DNA from: Rhinopomastus cyanomelas
Lineage: Eukaryota > Chordata > Aves > Bucerotiformes > Rhinopomastidae
Reading direction: 5' to 3'
DNA: 64,000 nucleotides
Assembly (NCBI GenBank): GCA_013400115.1
Contig: VXBP01002796.1
Location: 124,001 to 188,000 of the forward strand
Shown here: piece after piece, positions 57,901 through 60,720 of the stretch
How positions within the stretch are numbered: the first letter of the stretch is position 1
How the letters are laid out: every line of letters starts with the position of its first letter
The notes under the pieces: generated by a model
Told to the model about the DNA's origin: nothing
The model's database searches: none
What the model saw: the letters and a program-made list of their open reading frames with translations, nothing else
Program-made: the position numbers and the translations under genes

Positions 57901-60548
57901 GAGAAGAGCCTCATCCCTGCTTTGATGCGAGAGCATCTGACACGTGGGTCTGATGCTCCTGGGCTGTGCAGCAGCGCTCGTTCTTCGCTGTCACAACACC
58001 CCACATCCTGTTCCAGAGGGTGGAGTGAGCAGATGAACTTCTGCTACAACCTTCACCGGCTGCCACAAGGCAGGCTCAGCTTTTCACTCTTCCTTTCTGG
58101 GGTGGACAGTGATGCCCCACGGGCTGCTGCTTTCTGCCCAGCATTCACCTACCATGCAAAGCCTGAAGTTCTGATCCTCTTTTACATCTAAAGCAAAACA
58201 AGAATGTGAACATCCCTATGCACCCCCTGAATTGTTTTCACCAGGAATGCTGTGGTCTGGGGGTGCACAGCTTTGACATTTTGTAGTGTGCCCCGGAGTG
58301 CAGATGTGGGGACAACACGGCACCCAGGGACACGGATGAGTGGTGGATCTGGCAGCATTGGGCTTGTTTGGATTTGATGACCTGAAAATGCTCTTCCAAC
58401 CAAAAGAATTGTGGTTCTAGTACAGTCACACTGCAGGCTCATGGAAATAACTGCCCTGCCTCTGTACCTCCACACAGAATTGCAGAGCATCAGGGATTGG
58501 AAGGGACCTCCAAAGATCATCTAGCCCAATCCCCCTGACACAGCAGGATCACCTAGACCAAGTCACACAGACACATGTCCAGGCAGGTTTTAAATGTCTC
58601 CAGAGAAGGAGACTCCACAACCCCCCTGGGCAGCCCCTTCCAGTGCTCTGTCACCCTCACTGGGAAGAAGTTCCTTCTCATATTGATGAGGAACCTCCTC
58701 TGTTCCAGATACACCCACTGCCCCGTGTCCTATCACTAGATGACACTGAGAAGAGCCTGGCTCCATCCTCACTGCAGTGCTGCTTATTGAGGGAGGTGGA
58801 AAGATTTCAGAGGCTTCCTGCAGCCCTCTGGATCCCGAGTTTCTCAACCCTGTGCAACCTCTGCAGTCAGAGGAGCTGCGCACTGCTGTGCCTGGCACAT
58901 CTGAGTTAACACCTTGGCAGACAAAGCACAAAATACAGGAGAACCCACAGAATTCATTCAGGTTTTTTCTTTGTGACTCAAATGCAGCATCAACATCTTC
59001 ACTGCTGACAGCAAAGACTACAAATTAATGACTTTGTGTCACTTCATATACAACAGGGAACTTCCACCAACTCATCTGTATGATAAAGCACTTTCCAAAT
59101 GCTTCGTAAGAAGAACATTGGAATGAAAAAGGTAGCTCCAGGAAAAAAATTGCCCCGGCATGAAACAAGAAATTGAATTTTTCGCCCCCATTACTGTGAA
59201 GTTTAAGTTTTCCAGCAAATTCTGAAAAGCAGCACCTGCAGGTATGAGCAGCTGAACAAGTCTGCAACCCCATTCATCCCTCGTTCCTGGATTTGCTCCT
59301 GGTACAGTACAAATGGGATGGTAGTTGTGTAGGAATCACAGAACATCAGGGATTGGAAGGGACCTCCAAAGATCATCCAGTCCGATCCCCCCACCACAGC
59401 AGGACCACCTAGACCAAGTCACACAGGAACACATCCAGGTGGGTCTTAAACATCTCCAGTGAAGGAGACCCCACAACCTCCCTGGGCAGCCCCTTCTAGT
59501 GCTCTGTCACCCTCATCATGAAGAAGCTTCTTCTCATATTGATATGGAACCATCTACCCTACCTTACAAGTTCACCTCTAAACCACATCCCTCAACACCT
59601 CATCAAAACCATCTTTAAACACATCCAGGGATGGCGACTCAAAACACCTCCCTGGGAAGCCCATTCCAGTGCCTGACTACCCTTGCTGGGAAAGAATTCT
59701 TCCTAATACCTACTCTAAACCTACCCTGTTGTAGCTTGAACCCATTCCCTGTTGTTTTATCACTAATTGCTTGTGAGAAGAGACCAGCACCAGCCGCTCT
59801 ACAAAGTCCTTTCAGGTAGTTGCAGAGAGTGATGAGGTCTCCTCTCAGCCTGCTCTTCTTCAAACTAAAGAGCCCCAGCTCTTTCAGTCTTTTTTCATAA
59901 GTTTTATTCTCCAGGCCTTTCACCAGCTTAGCTGCCCTCCTCTGCAGCTGCTCCAGCACCTCCACATCTCTCTTGTATTGAGGTGCCCAGAACTGGACAC
60001 AGCACTCAAGACGTGTCCTCACCAGTGCCAAGTACAAGGGGACAATCACTTCCCTCCTCCTGCTGGCCACACTAATACAAGGCAGGATGCCATTGGCCTT
60101 CTTGGCCACCTGGGCACACTGCTGGCTCACATTCCTCCTCCTGTCAATTTTTCTAGCAGCACAGCGATGCACATTCTCTTTATTAGACTCTCTATCAAAT
60201 GAAACTCTGCTGTGCCAGGGTGAAAAGAAGCAGGAGCGCTGCAAAGCACAGGGTAACGTTGACAGCAGAATGGTCCCATTAGCTCCAGCGTGTCTGCACT
60301 GGTGCCCAAAGCTGCCTACACTGTTGGACTGAAGCACGTCTGAAGAAAGATTGTCTTCTCACAGCTACCTCAGGAGCCTGCTCTCTCCTTTTCCATGCAA
60401 AATGACCACCAACCCCAACAGGTCTTCTGTCCACATCACACGTATATATCTACATCACCCTCGTTGGTAAGCGTGAGCCTACGACAAGTCCCAAACACCT
60501 ACCCGCGAGCACAACAGCCAGGAAACACAGGGTCTTCATCCTGTCCAT
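909..60548 (-). CDS. Secreted single-module GH31 alpha-glucosidase (sucrase-isomaltase/maltase-glucoamylase-like), 23 coding exons, complete
   Basis: Joined from 23 exons listed separately: 2,661 nt, 886 residues plus TAG, with all phases compatible. Family knowledge: GH31 enzymes release glucose from the non-reducing ends of alpha-glucans by a retaining two-Asp mechanism. Seen in order: signal peptide (about 1-20), P-type trefoil (about 27-75), GH31 N-terminal beta domain (about 92-300), catalytic barrel (about 301-640; substrate-binding DIDYM at 349-353, nucleophile D465 in WIDMNEPSNF, acid/base D563 in HWLGDN, GADICGF and RNHN just after), and C-terminal beta domains (about 640-886; FLWGP, RGGYILP, LFWDDG). 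No transmembrane anchor, Ser/Thr stalk or second module, unlike sucrase-isomaltase and maltase-glucoamylase. Several sequons (NNSD, NISD, NTTY) fit a secretory protein. Motifs such as HWLGDN look closer to the digestive enzymes than to lysosomal GAA, which has HWTGD. All catalytic residues are intact, so activity is expected; the substrate is not determined. Ortholog naming needs a phylogeny. Confidence 0.93.
1677..2225 (-). repeat. CR1 LINE 3' fragment (intron 22)
   Basis: Antisense copy from tail (ACATTAGGGACTGG) to the TLVRWHLECC-like region. The frame is broken. The long ORFs over it are CR1-derived. Confidence 0.94.
2872..3466 (-). repeat. CR1 LINE 3' fragment (intron 22)
   Basis: Carries the tail, the SALVRPHLECC region and the AKKANSML-like region, with internal small deletions. 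Ends 68 bp before exon 22. Confidence 0.94.
3534..3692 (-). CDS. GH31 exon 22: C-terminal beta domain
   Basis: Residues 815-867. Contains GNLKTEILKNGYRG, KYDKITILGL, VTLNG and FTFELSG. Acceptor TTCCAG|GGA, donor GGG|GTAAGA. Confidence 0.92.
3767..3846 (-). repeat. CR1 tail
   Basis: An 80-bp tail fragment with the paired 8-mer CACAGAAT repeat, 75 bp upstream of exon 22. Confidence 0.9.
4201..4355 (-). repeat. CR1 tail fragment
   Basis: Tail plus about 70 bp of the upstream CR1 3' region. Confidence 0.9.
4845..5065 (-). repeat. Two abutting CR1 tails of different subfamilies
   Basis: The main-type tail (4845-4940) runs into a second tail type with the 'CATGGGCAGGGACACCCCACCCTAGATCAGG' style, seen from about 4940 to 5065. 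Confidence 0.85.
5673..5735 (-). repeat. CR1 tail
   Basis: Short fragment, ACAGAATATTAGGGATTGGAAGG, partly decayed. Confidence 0.8.
6840..7430 (-). repeat. CR1 fragments, older subfamily
   Basis: Two segments. 6840-7010 is decayed. 7018-7430 is of the 'CATCAAGTCTAACCATCTACCC' type, with the LRGDLITLYNYLK-like region in antisense. Confidence 0.88.
7440..7930 (-). repeat. CR1 fragment, another older subfamily
   Basis: Antisense copy covering the AGACTAAACAACCC and CTTGGCCACCTGAGCACACGG landmarks, joined directly to the preceding element. Confidence 0.87.
8375..8504 (+). repeat. CR1 tail with a short tandem duplication at its 5' edge
   Basis: A standard tail starts near 8415. The block CCTGATGGGGTATT is present twice (about 8362 and 8399), a target-side duplication or slippage event. 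Confidence 0.85.
8881..8930 (-). CDS. GH31 exon 21
   Basis: Residues 798-814, 50 nt: DTIEKENYFLAKYTFSK, the strand following WDDG. Acceptor TGACAG|AC, donor AAA|GTAAGT. Too short to be found without the flanking phases. Confidence 0.9.
9284..9372 (-). CDS. GH31 exon 20: LFWDDG
   Basis: Residues 768-797 plus one base. Contains NPFGLTIALDEQGEASGSLFWDDGDSI, split here as NPFGLTIALD and LFWDDGDSI, both family signatures. Acceptor CAACAG|CC, donor ATCG|GTAAGC. Confidence 0.95.
9598..10105 (-). repeat. CR1 LINE 3' fragment (intron 19)
   Basis: Well-preserved copy of about 500 bp, tail to the CVQFWAPQFEKDTELLERVQ-like region. It accounts for the long minus-strand ORF at 9676-10083. Confidence 0.94.
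10515..10600 (-). repeat. CR1 tail abutting exon 19
   Basis: In gene orientation this element starts about 10 nt after the exon 19 donor, so it occupies the first part of intron 19. Confidence 0.9.
10612..10742 (-). CDS. GH31 exon 19: RGGYILP
   Basis: Residues 725-767 plus two bases. Contains SAPLSKIPLYIRGGYILPQQ and TTTTK. Acceptor GGCAG|GGT, donor AAGAG|GTAATG. A CR1 fragment lies about 10 nt into the following intron. Confidence 0.94.
11385..11735. repeat. 42-bp minisatellite, about 8.5 copies (intron 18)
   Basis: Units start at 11389, 11431, 11473, 11515, 11557, 11599, 11641 and 11683, with a partial copy at 11725. Each has GCAAGTACCCAA, a T-run and GATGAGCACCATGTCTATG. Because 42 is divisible by 3 the array stays open in several frames on both strands, e.g. 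a 14-residue periodic YGKYPTSFFDEHHV. It lies between exons 18 and 19 and has no splice or coding evidence. Confidence 0.95.
12776..12832 (-). CDS. GH31 exon 18: YFPEARWFDYYT
   Basis: Residues 706-724. The 57-nt exon carries VYFPEARWFDYYT, the family's Y(V/F)PxAxWYDYxTG strand. Acceptor TTTACAG|GGA, donor ACT|GTGCGT. Confidence 0.92.
12988..13083 (-). repeat. CR1 tail
   Basis: Standard tail up to GACCAAGTCACACAGGAAG, about 155 bp upstream of exon 18 in gene orientation. Confidence 0.92.
13447..13845 (+). repeat. CR1 LINE 3' fragment, distinct subfamily
   Basis: Reads MGLLSLEKRRLPGDLV-like to VFKARLDEALASLI-like, then GGGGTGTCCCTGCCCATGGCAGG. The 99-codon plus ORF (13472-13771) is the CR1 ORF2 C-terminus. 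Confidence 0.92.
13850..13945 (+). repeat. CR1 tail, main subfamily
   Basis: Abuts the previous element in the same orientation; tail ends ATTCCATGATTCCATGA. Confidence 0.9.
15773..15857 (-). CDS. GH31 exon 17: FLWGPAFMIAPVL (GC donor)
   Basis: Residues 677-705. Reads FTSDQ, then TAFLWGPAFMIAPVLEE, the conserved strand after the barrel. Acceptor ACACTAG|A. The donor is GAG|GCAAGT, a GC donor rather than GT. Only this boundary keeps exon 18 in frame, and 85 nt is the length the phases require. Confidence 0.88.
16184..16370 (-). repeat. CR1 fragment broken by an 11-bp tandem repeat and a gap mark
   Basis: About six copies of the 11-mer CATCATAGAAT precede an N at 16257. After it the sequence jumps into the middle of CR1 (CACTGGGAAGAAGTTCC region). 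The normal tail between is absent. Confidence 0.85.
17326..17960 (-). repeat. CR1 LINE with reverse-transcriptase fragment and internal deletion
   Basis: A single minus-strand ORF holds RT-domain sequence (GDWRMANVTPVLKKGKKEEPGNYRPV) and then, after GKSCLANLLV, jumps to the CR1 3' end. Several kb of ORF2 are missing at the join near 17470. Non-autonomous relic. Confidence 0.92.
18915..19450 (+). repeat. CR1 LINE 3' fragment, older subfamily
   Basis: Reads YSALVRTRLECRLQFWAPQYKRDVEVLEQLQRRA in broken frames, ending GGTCTTTTCCAACCAGAGTGATTC. Confidence 0.93.
19955..20080. other. Short CpG-rich block in intron 16
   Basis: GCGCGCACC, CCCGCGCGCGGTCTGCGGGCGCAGG, GTTACGCGCAGCGGGC and similar runs give dense CpG over about 110 bp in otherwise AT-rich intron, next to an octamer-like ATGCAAAT near 20073. 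Possible regulatory element; no gene start is seen. Confidence 0.45.
20238..20380 (+). repeat. CR1 tail fragment
   Basis: GAGTCTCCTTCTCTGGAGATG to CTATGATTCTGGGAT. Confidence 0.92.
20667..20815 (-). CDS. GH31 exon 16: end of barrel
   Basis: Residues 628-676 plus two bases. Contains EQDPAVFG, RIRYSLLPYLYTLFF and TVARSLMHE; most relatives have TVARPL here. Acceptor AACAG|GAG, donor CACGA|GTGAGT. Confidence 0.95.
20864..21069 (-). repeat. CR1 internal fragment
   Basis: Antisense ORF2 C-terminal region (LVRPHLECC, AKRANSILG, GERDLGVLVDSRMT landmarks) without the usual tail. About 50 bp upstream of exon 16. Confidence 0.9.
21236..21330 (+). repeat. CR1 tail
   Basis: Standard tail ending GATTCTATGATGATTCC. 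Confidence 0.9.
22408..22545 (-). repeat. CR1 tail, older subfamily
   Basis: GACCTCTGGGATCATGGAGTCCAACC to CACATCCAGGGATGGCAA. Confidence 0.87.
22770..22940 (+). repeat. CR1 tail fragment
   Basis: GGGCTGCCCAGGGAGGTTGTGG to TTCTGTGATTCTGTGATC. Confidence 0.92.
22960..23070 (-). repeat. CR1 internal fragment
   Basis: ACAACTGGACACAACACTCCAG to the CACCCTTCACATGTTTATC landmark, with an internal deletion. Opposite in orientation to its neighbour at 22770. Confidence 0.85.
23272..23388 (-). CDS. GH31 exon 15: GADICGF and RNHN
   Basis: Residues 589-627. Contains IGADICGF, RWMQLGSFYPFSRNHN, and an NTT sequon. The RNHN His lines the active site in relatives. Acceptor CCTAG|ATC, donor AGC|GTAAGT. 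Confidence 0.96.
23964..24132 (-). CDS. GH31 exon 14: acid/base Asp563 (HWLGDN)
   Basis: Residues 532-588. Contains RAFVLSRSTFVGSGK, AHWLGDN with acid/base D563, and GMLEFNLFGIPY. Acceptor TTCACAG|T, donor TAC|GTAAGT. Confidence 0.96.
24446..24670. repeat. Tail-to-tail pair of CR1 copies forming an imperfect palindrome
   Basis: A plus-strand tail (24446-24560) meets a minus-strand tail (24557-24670). GGGGGATTGGGCTAGATGATC on one arm pairs with the reverse complement on the other, with almost no spacer. Confidence 0.9.
24700..27200. other. Intron 13, repeat-poor stretch
   Basis: About 2.5 kb without CR1. ORFs up to 158 codons occur, but none has a recognisable domain or consistent splice context. 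Nothing further seen. Confidence 0.6.
27224..27768 (+). repeat. Two CR1 3' fragments in tandem
   Basis: A 400-bp copy (27224-27625) is followed immediately by a second, shorter copy (27627-27768) that begins at the CTCCTTCTCTAGAGAC landmark. Confidence 0.92.
27856..27973 (-). CDS. GH31 exon 13
   Basis: Residues 493-531 plus two bases. Contains KTLCPDS and HYNTHSLFGW, where relatives have HYNVHNLYG. Acceptor TTCTCAG|AC, donor TTCGA|GTAAGT. A CR1 copy ends 37 nt upstream of the acceptor. Confidence 0.94.
28010..28092 (-). repeat. CR1 tail next to the exon 13 acceptor
   Basis: In gene orientation the element ends 37 nt before exon 13, inside or beside the expected branch-point region of intron 12. 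Confidence 0.9.
28100..29105. other. Intron 12, unique sequence
   Basis: Unique sequence with a GC-rich part (28500-28800). The 143- and 219-codon minus ORFs overlap each other in different frames and match nothing I recognise; regarded as chance ORFs. Confidence 0.55.
29110..29585 (+). repeat. CR1 LINE 3' fragment, older subfamily
   Basis: Reads [40 protein letters not shown] in one open stretch; tail is GGTCCTTTCCAGCCATGATGATTC. The 117-codon plus ORF is this element. Confidence 0.93.
30410..31090 (+). repeat. CR1 LINE 3' fragment, long copy
   Basis: About 680 bp from the VLVNSRVTMSQQCALVAKRANSILGWI-like region to the tail, frame-shifted in several places. Confidence 0.93.
31180..31490 (+). 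repeat. CR1 LINE 3' fragment, distinct subfamily
   Basis: Starts AGGAGCCTTCCAGTACCTAAAGG and ends TTCTGTGATTCTATGA; resembles the element at 13447 but is more decayed. Confidence 0.88.
32330..32450 (+). repeat. CR1 tail fragment
   Basis: CCCACCTGGATATGTTCTGG to CCTAATGTCCTGTGATTG. Confidence 0.9.
32602..32697 (-). repeat. CR1 tail
   Basis: AATCATAGAACCATTAGGGATTGG to GACCAAGTCACAAGG. Confidence 0.92.
33028..33112 (-). CDS. GH31 exon 12: nucleophile Asp465 (DMNEPSNF)
   Basis: Residues 465-492 plus one base. Starts with the nucleophile Asp of WI|DMNEPSNF and ends NNPPYIP. Acceptor TTAAAG|GAT, donor CCCA|GTAAGT. Confidence 0.95.
33197..33313 (-). CDS. GH31 exon 11: up to the nucleophile motif (WI|D)
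   Basis: Residues 426-464. Contains VFPDYTNP, EWWKQL and DGIWI. The catalytic WIDMNE motif is split by the following 84-nt intron. Acceptor CTCTAG|GCC, donor ATC|GTATGT. Confidence 0.95.
33425..33538 (-). CDS. GH31 exon 10
   Basis: Residues 388-425. Starts DPFIA where relatives have DPAIS, and contains YRPYDLGE, VWVNNSDG (a sequon) and the VGQ before the WP motif. Acceptor TTCAG|GAC, donor CAG|GTGGGT. Confidence 0.93.
33790..33903 (+). repeat. CR1 tail
   Basis: GAGACCCACCTGGCCATGTTCC to CCTATGATTCTATG; about 250 bp upstream of exon 10. Confidence 0.9.
34425..34665 (+). repeat. CR1 fragment, older subfamily
   Basis: GTGTGAAACGTACGGCCTCAGG-style start, then TTAGACTGGATCTTAGGAAG, ending GGTCCTTTCCATCCATGATG. 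Confidence 0.88.
34686..35455. repeat. Composite of three CR1 fragments in alternating orientation
   Basis: 34686-35060 is minus (tail joined directly to the ORF2 region, then GERDLGVLVDSRMT landmark). 35060-35235 is a plus tail. 35236-35455 is a minus mid-section. The order is not colinear with a single CR1. Confidence 0.9.
36595..36643 (-). repeat. CR1 tail ending at a gap mark
   Basis: CATTAGGGATTGGAAGGGACC runs to CTAGTCCAAT and is cut by an N at 36644. Unrelated sequence follows. Confidence 0.88.
36838..36975 (+). repeat. CR1 tail, decayed subfamily
   Basis: CTGCTAGAGATATTCAAGACC to CCTTTAATTCTGTGAAT. Confidence 0.75.
37040..37415 (+). repeat. CR1 LINE 3' fragment
   Basis: [28 protein letters not shown]-like reading, open to the tail. 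Confidence 0.94.
38040..38171 (-). CDS. GH31 exon 9: DIDYM substrate-binding segment
   Basis: Residues 344-387. Includes FDIDYMERRLDFTYD; the Asp of DIDYM contacts the -1 glucose in characterised relatives. Acceptor TTTAG|GAC, donor CTG|GTAAAT. Confidence 0.95.
38222..38289 (-). repeat. CR1 tail
   Basis: Short tail, CAGGAGGGATTGGAAGGGACC to CCACAGCAGGATCAC, directly abutting the SINE. Confidence 0.85.
38290..38470 (-). mobile_element. SINE with tRNA-like head and CR1-type tail
   Basis: On the minus strand a tRNA-like head has an A-box-like TGGCTCAGCTGGTAGAGC (38461-38444) and a B-box-like GGGCTTGAGCCCC (38416-38404). The T stem ATGGG/CCCAT is intact. ATGGGACTCT and the overall layout resemble tRNA-Lys, but the acceptor stem is degenerate and the loop would read CTG, so it is not a functional tRNA gene. 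A linker of about 35 bp leads into a CR1 3' end (GTTGGACTTAGATGATC to CTGTGATTCTGTGA). tRNA-headed SINEs using a CR1 tail are known in some birds. Confidence 0.7.
38465..38520 (+). repeat. CR1 tail
   Basis: CACCTAGACCTTTGAGGTCCC to ATTCTGTGATTCTGTGAA, pointing away from the SINE. Confidence 0.85.
38657..38782 (-). CDS. GH31 exon 8: start of catalytic barrel
   Basis: Residues 302-343. Contains GRPHMPAYWSLGFHLSRWGY, the first barrel strand of GH31. Acceptor CTGTAG|GCG, donor TAT|GTAAGT. Confidence 0.95.
38998..39260 (+). repeat. Two CR1 fragments in tandem
   Basis: A short distinct-subfamily tail (38998-39065) is followed by a main-type copy (39067-39260) beginning TTCTTCCCAATGAGGGTGACC. Confidence 0.9.
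39842..39990 (-). repeat. CR1 tail fragment
   Basis: TCATGGAATCATAGTATCATTAGGG to TGCCTCCAGTGAAAGAGAC. Confidence 0.92.
39990..41810. other. Intron 7, unique sequence
   Basis: No CR1. A 179-codon plus ORF (40316-40855) and a 196-codon minus ORF (41085-41675) have no recognised content. About 41225-41280 holds a short imperfect duplication around GGATAAATCCA. Confidence 0.55.
41815..41918 (-). repeat. CR1 tail
   Basis: ACCACAGAACATTAGGGACTGG to CAAGTCACACAGGAACC. Confidence 0.92.
42553..42569 (+). repeat. G17 homopolymer
   Basis: Seventeen consecutive G on the plus strand, so C17 in the transcript; the exact length is unreliable in an assembly. Confidence 0.9.
42900..43660 (+). repeat. CR1 LINE 3' fragment, longest copy in the window
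   Basis: About 760 bp. GVLHLGKNKPRCQYRLGTELLESSVGERDLGVLVDSRMT is open in one frame; a frameshift after CVQLWAPQF precedes the [24 protein letters not shown] segment. Confidence 0.95.
43845..43967 (+). repeat. CR1 tail
   Basis: CAAAACCTGCCTGGACGTGTTCC to TTCTGTGATTCCATGAT. Confidence 0.9.
43970..45612. other. Intron 7, gene-proximal unique sequence
   Basis: About 1.6 kb between a CR1 tail and exon 7. No repeats or RNA genes recognised; scattered short ORFs only. Confidence 0.55.
45613..45725 (-). CDS. GH31 exon 7: IGGILDFYVFLG segment
   Basis: Residues 264-301, including FRTIGGILDFYVFLGPTP and VVQQYTE, the hallmark strand and helix leading into the barrel. Acceptor TTTCAG|AT, donor GAG|GTTAGT. 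Confidence 0.95.
45775..46025 (+). repeat. Old CR1-like fragment
   Basis: Resembles the CR1 3' region (GAAGGTTCAGACTTGACATTAG, GGTCCCTTCCAACTGTAATATTTC) but is strongly diverged. Starts 50 bp upstream of exon 7. Confidence 0.65.
46028..46660. repeat. Pentanucleotide satellite with a duplicated unique segment
   Basis: A long CCTAT/CCCAT-type pentamer tract (46028-46342) is followed by about 115 bp of unique sequence (46343-46457). A second, shorter tract (46475-46546, CTACC type) is followed by a diverged copy of the same unique sequence (46547-46662), sharing CTTCTGTGCATAAA, CAGGTAAAGGT, GGTTCAAGTC and TGGATCAGCAAA. Confidence 0.9.
47055..47130 (-). repeat. CR1 tail
   Basis: TCACAGAATCACAGAACATTAGGG to CCCCCCACCACAGCA, partly truncated. 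Confidence 0.9.
47376..47472 (-). CDS. GH31 exon 6: N-terminal beta domain (HPFYM...NSNA)
   Basis: Residues 232-263 plus one base. Reads NLYGVHPFYM and AHGVLLLNSNAQ. Relatives usually have NSNAM at this point. Acceptor TTCCAG|CC, donor CAAG|GTAACC. Confidence 0.94.
47977..48036 (-). repeat. CR1 tail ending at a gap mark
   Basis: ACAGAATCACAGAACATCAGGG to CATCCACTCCAATC, then N at 48037. Lies 88 nt beyond the exon 5 donor. Confidence 0.88.
48125..48293 (-). CDS. GH31 exon 5: N-terminal beta domain (YGFGEHEH)
   Basis: Residues 175-231. Contains QYLQITTTVPSK, VYGFGEHEH and GMFSRDQ, the strongly conserved run found before the barrel in sucrase-isomaltase and maltase-glucoamylase. Acceptor CGCAG|G, donor ACG|GTAATT. 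Confidence 0.95.
49550..49673 (+). repeat. CR1 tails of two subfamilies
   Basis: TCGGTCCCTTCTAACCCTGACTGACTC is the end of one type, followed by a full main-type tail ending ATTCTATGATC. Confidence 0.88.
51120..51192 (-). repeat. CR1 tail
   Basis: AATCACAGAACATCAGGGATCGG to CCCCCTGCCAGAGCGG. Confidence 0.9.
53490..53640. repeat. Degenerate CTGCTGCACCCC-type tandem repeat
   Basis: Irregular 15-20 bp units built on GCTGCTGCAYCCC and CACTGCTCCACTCC. The resulting plus-strand Leu/Cys/His-rich ORF is low complexity and has no gene evidence. Confidence 0.7.
53640..53722 (-). repeat. CR1 tail
   Basis: CAGGATCATTAGGGACTGGAAGGG to GGGTCACACAGGAACACC. Confidence 0.92.
54573..55115 (-). repeat. CR1 LINE 3' fragment, distinct subfamily
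   Basis: Tail is GTCATCAAGGTTGGAAGGGACCTCCAAG with CATCAACCCAACGCCACCATGC, an older avian CR1 type. Extends to GAACCTCCTTTCAAG and the GTGTCCAGCCAGCTG landmark, about 265 bp past exon 4. Confidence 0.9.
55380..55525 (-). CDS. GH31 exon 4: N-terminal beta domain
   Basis: Residues 127-174 plus two bases. Begins LYDPN and ends RKSTGTVL, matching the family's RxSTGxxLxD strand. Acceptor TTTAG|CTC, donor CCT|GTGAGT. Confidence 0.92.
55613..55715 (-). CDS. GH31 exon 3: start of N-terminal beta domain
   Basis: Residues 92-126, ending RLRFR, which joins the next exon's LYDPNRERFEVP as in other GH31 proteins. Acceptor CACAG|G, donor AGG|GTGAGT. The following intron is only 87 nt. Confidence 0.9.
56155..56383 (-). 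CDS. GH31 exon 2: P-type trefoil domain
   Basis: Residues 16-91 plus two bases. Acceptor CTGTAG|GC and donor AG|GTAGGTG. Six cysteines lie at 27, 39, 50, 55, 58 and 68, with the signatures CEARGC and PWCFFP. The usual adjacent Cys-Cys pair is replaced by C-T-W-C. In GH31 digestive enzymes this domain packs against the catalytic module. Confidence 0.93.
56876..57238 (+). repeat. CR1 LINE 3' fragment
   Basis: RRLRGDLTDVDKYVRGGGEEDGARLCSM-like reading, then the standard tail. Confidence 0.94.
57240..58475. other. Intron 1, unique sequence
   Basis: Contains a 178-codon plus ORF (57655-58191) with no recognised content and no supporting splice pattern. Nothing else seen. Confidence 0.5.
58478..58778 (-). 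repeat. CR1 LINE 3' fragment
   Basis: CAGAGCATCAGGGATTGGAAGGG to GAGAAGAGCCTGGCTCCATCC. Confidence 0.94.
59334..60160 (-). repeat. CR1 copy inserted next to an older-subfamily CR1
   Basis: 59334-59548 is a main-type tail fragment. 59550-60160 is an older type (ACCATCTACCCTACCTTACAAG to CTTGGCCACCTGGGCACACTGC). The 232-codon minus ORF (59639-60337) is the old CR1 ORF2 C-terminus; it overlaps intron 1 but shows no GH31 content. Confidence 0.92.
60503..60548 (-). CDS. GH31 exon 1: start codon and signal peptide
   Basis: Encodes residues 1-15 plus one base. ATG has a strong context (A at -3, G at +4). A second in-frame ATG is at codon 4. The hydrophobic run FLAVVLAG continues into exon 2 (SCLG), a typical cleavable signal peptide with a likely cut near residues 20-22. 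Donor is G|GTAGGTG. Confidence 0.85.
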
Positions 60549-60720
60549 GGTTGAAGGCAGGTTTCTGCGGGCAGCACAGAGCCTTTTATGCAAGGCAGGG
60601 GCACGATAAGCACTTGCTCTGATACACAACGAGAAACACAGCAAATATTTTCTCAGGACTCTTATCTTACGTGAGATTAATGACCACACCTGACCTTGCC
60701 TGCACTTAGCAGGTAAGATA
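60549..60720 (-). promoter_or_regulatory. Proximal promoter of the GH31 gene
   Basis: A TATA-like CATAAAAGGC (60590-60581) lies about 40 nt upstream of the ATG, giving a 5' UTR of roughly 10 nt. Upstream are GATAAG-type motifs near 60606, 60663 and 60716, an ATTAAT HNF1-like half site near 60680, and AGGTCAGG near 60690. CDX, GATA and HNF1 sites are known in the sucrase-isomaltase promoter; their use here is inferred. A CCCGCAG at about 60570 could instead be the acceptor of a 5' UTR intron. Confidence 0.5.
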
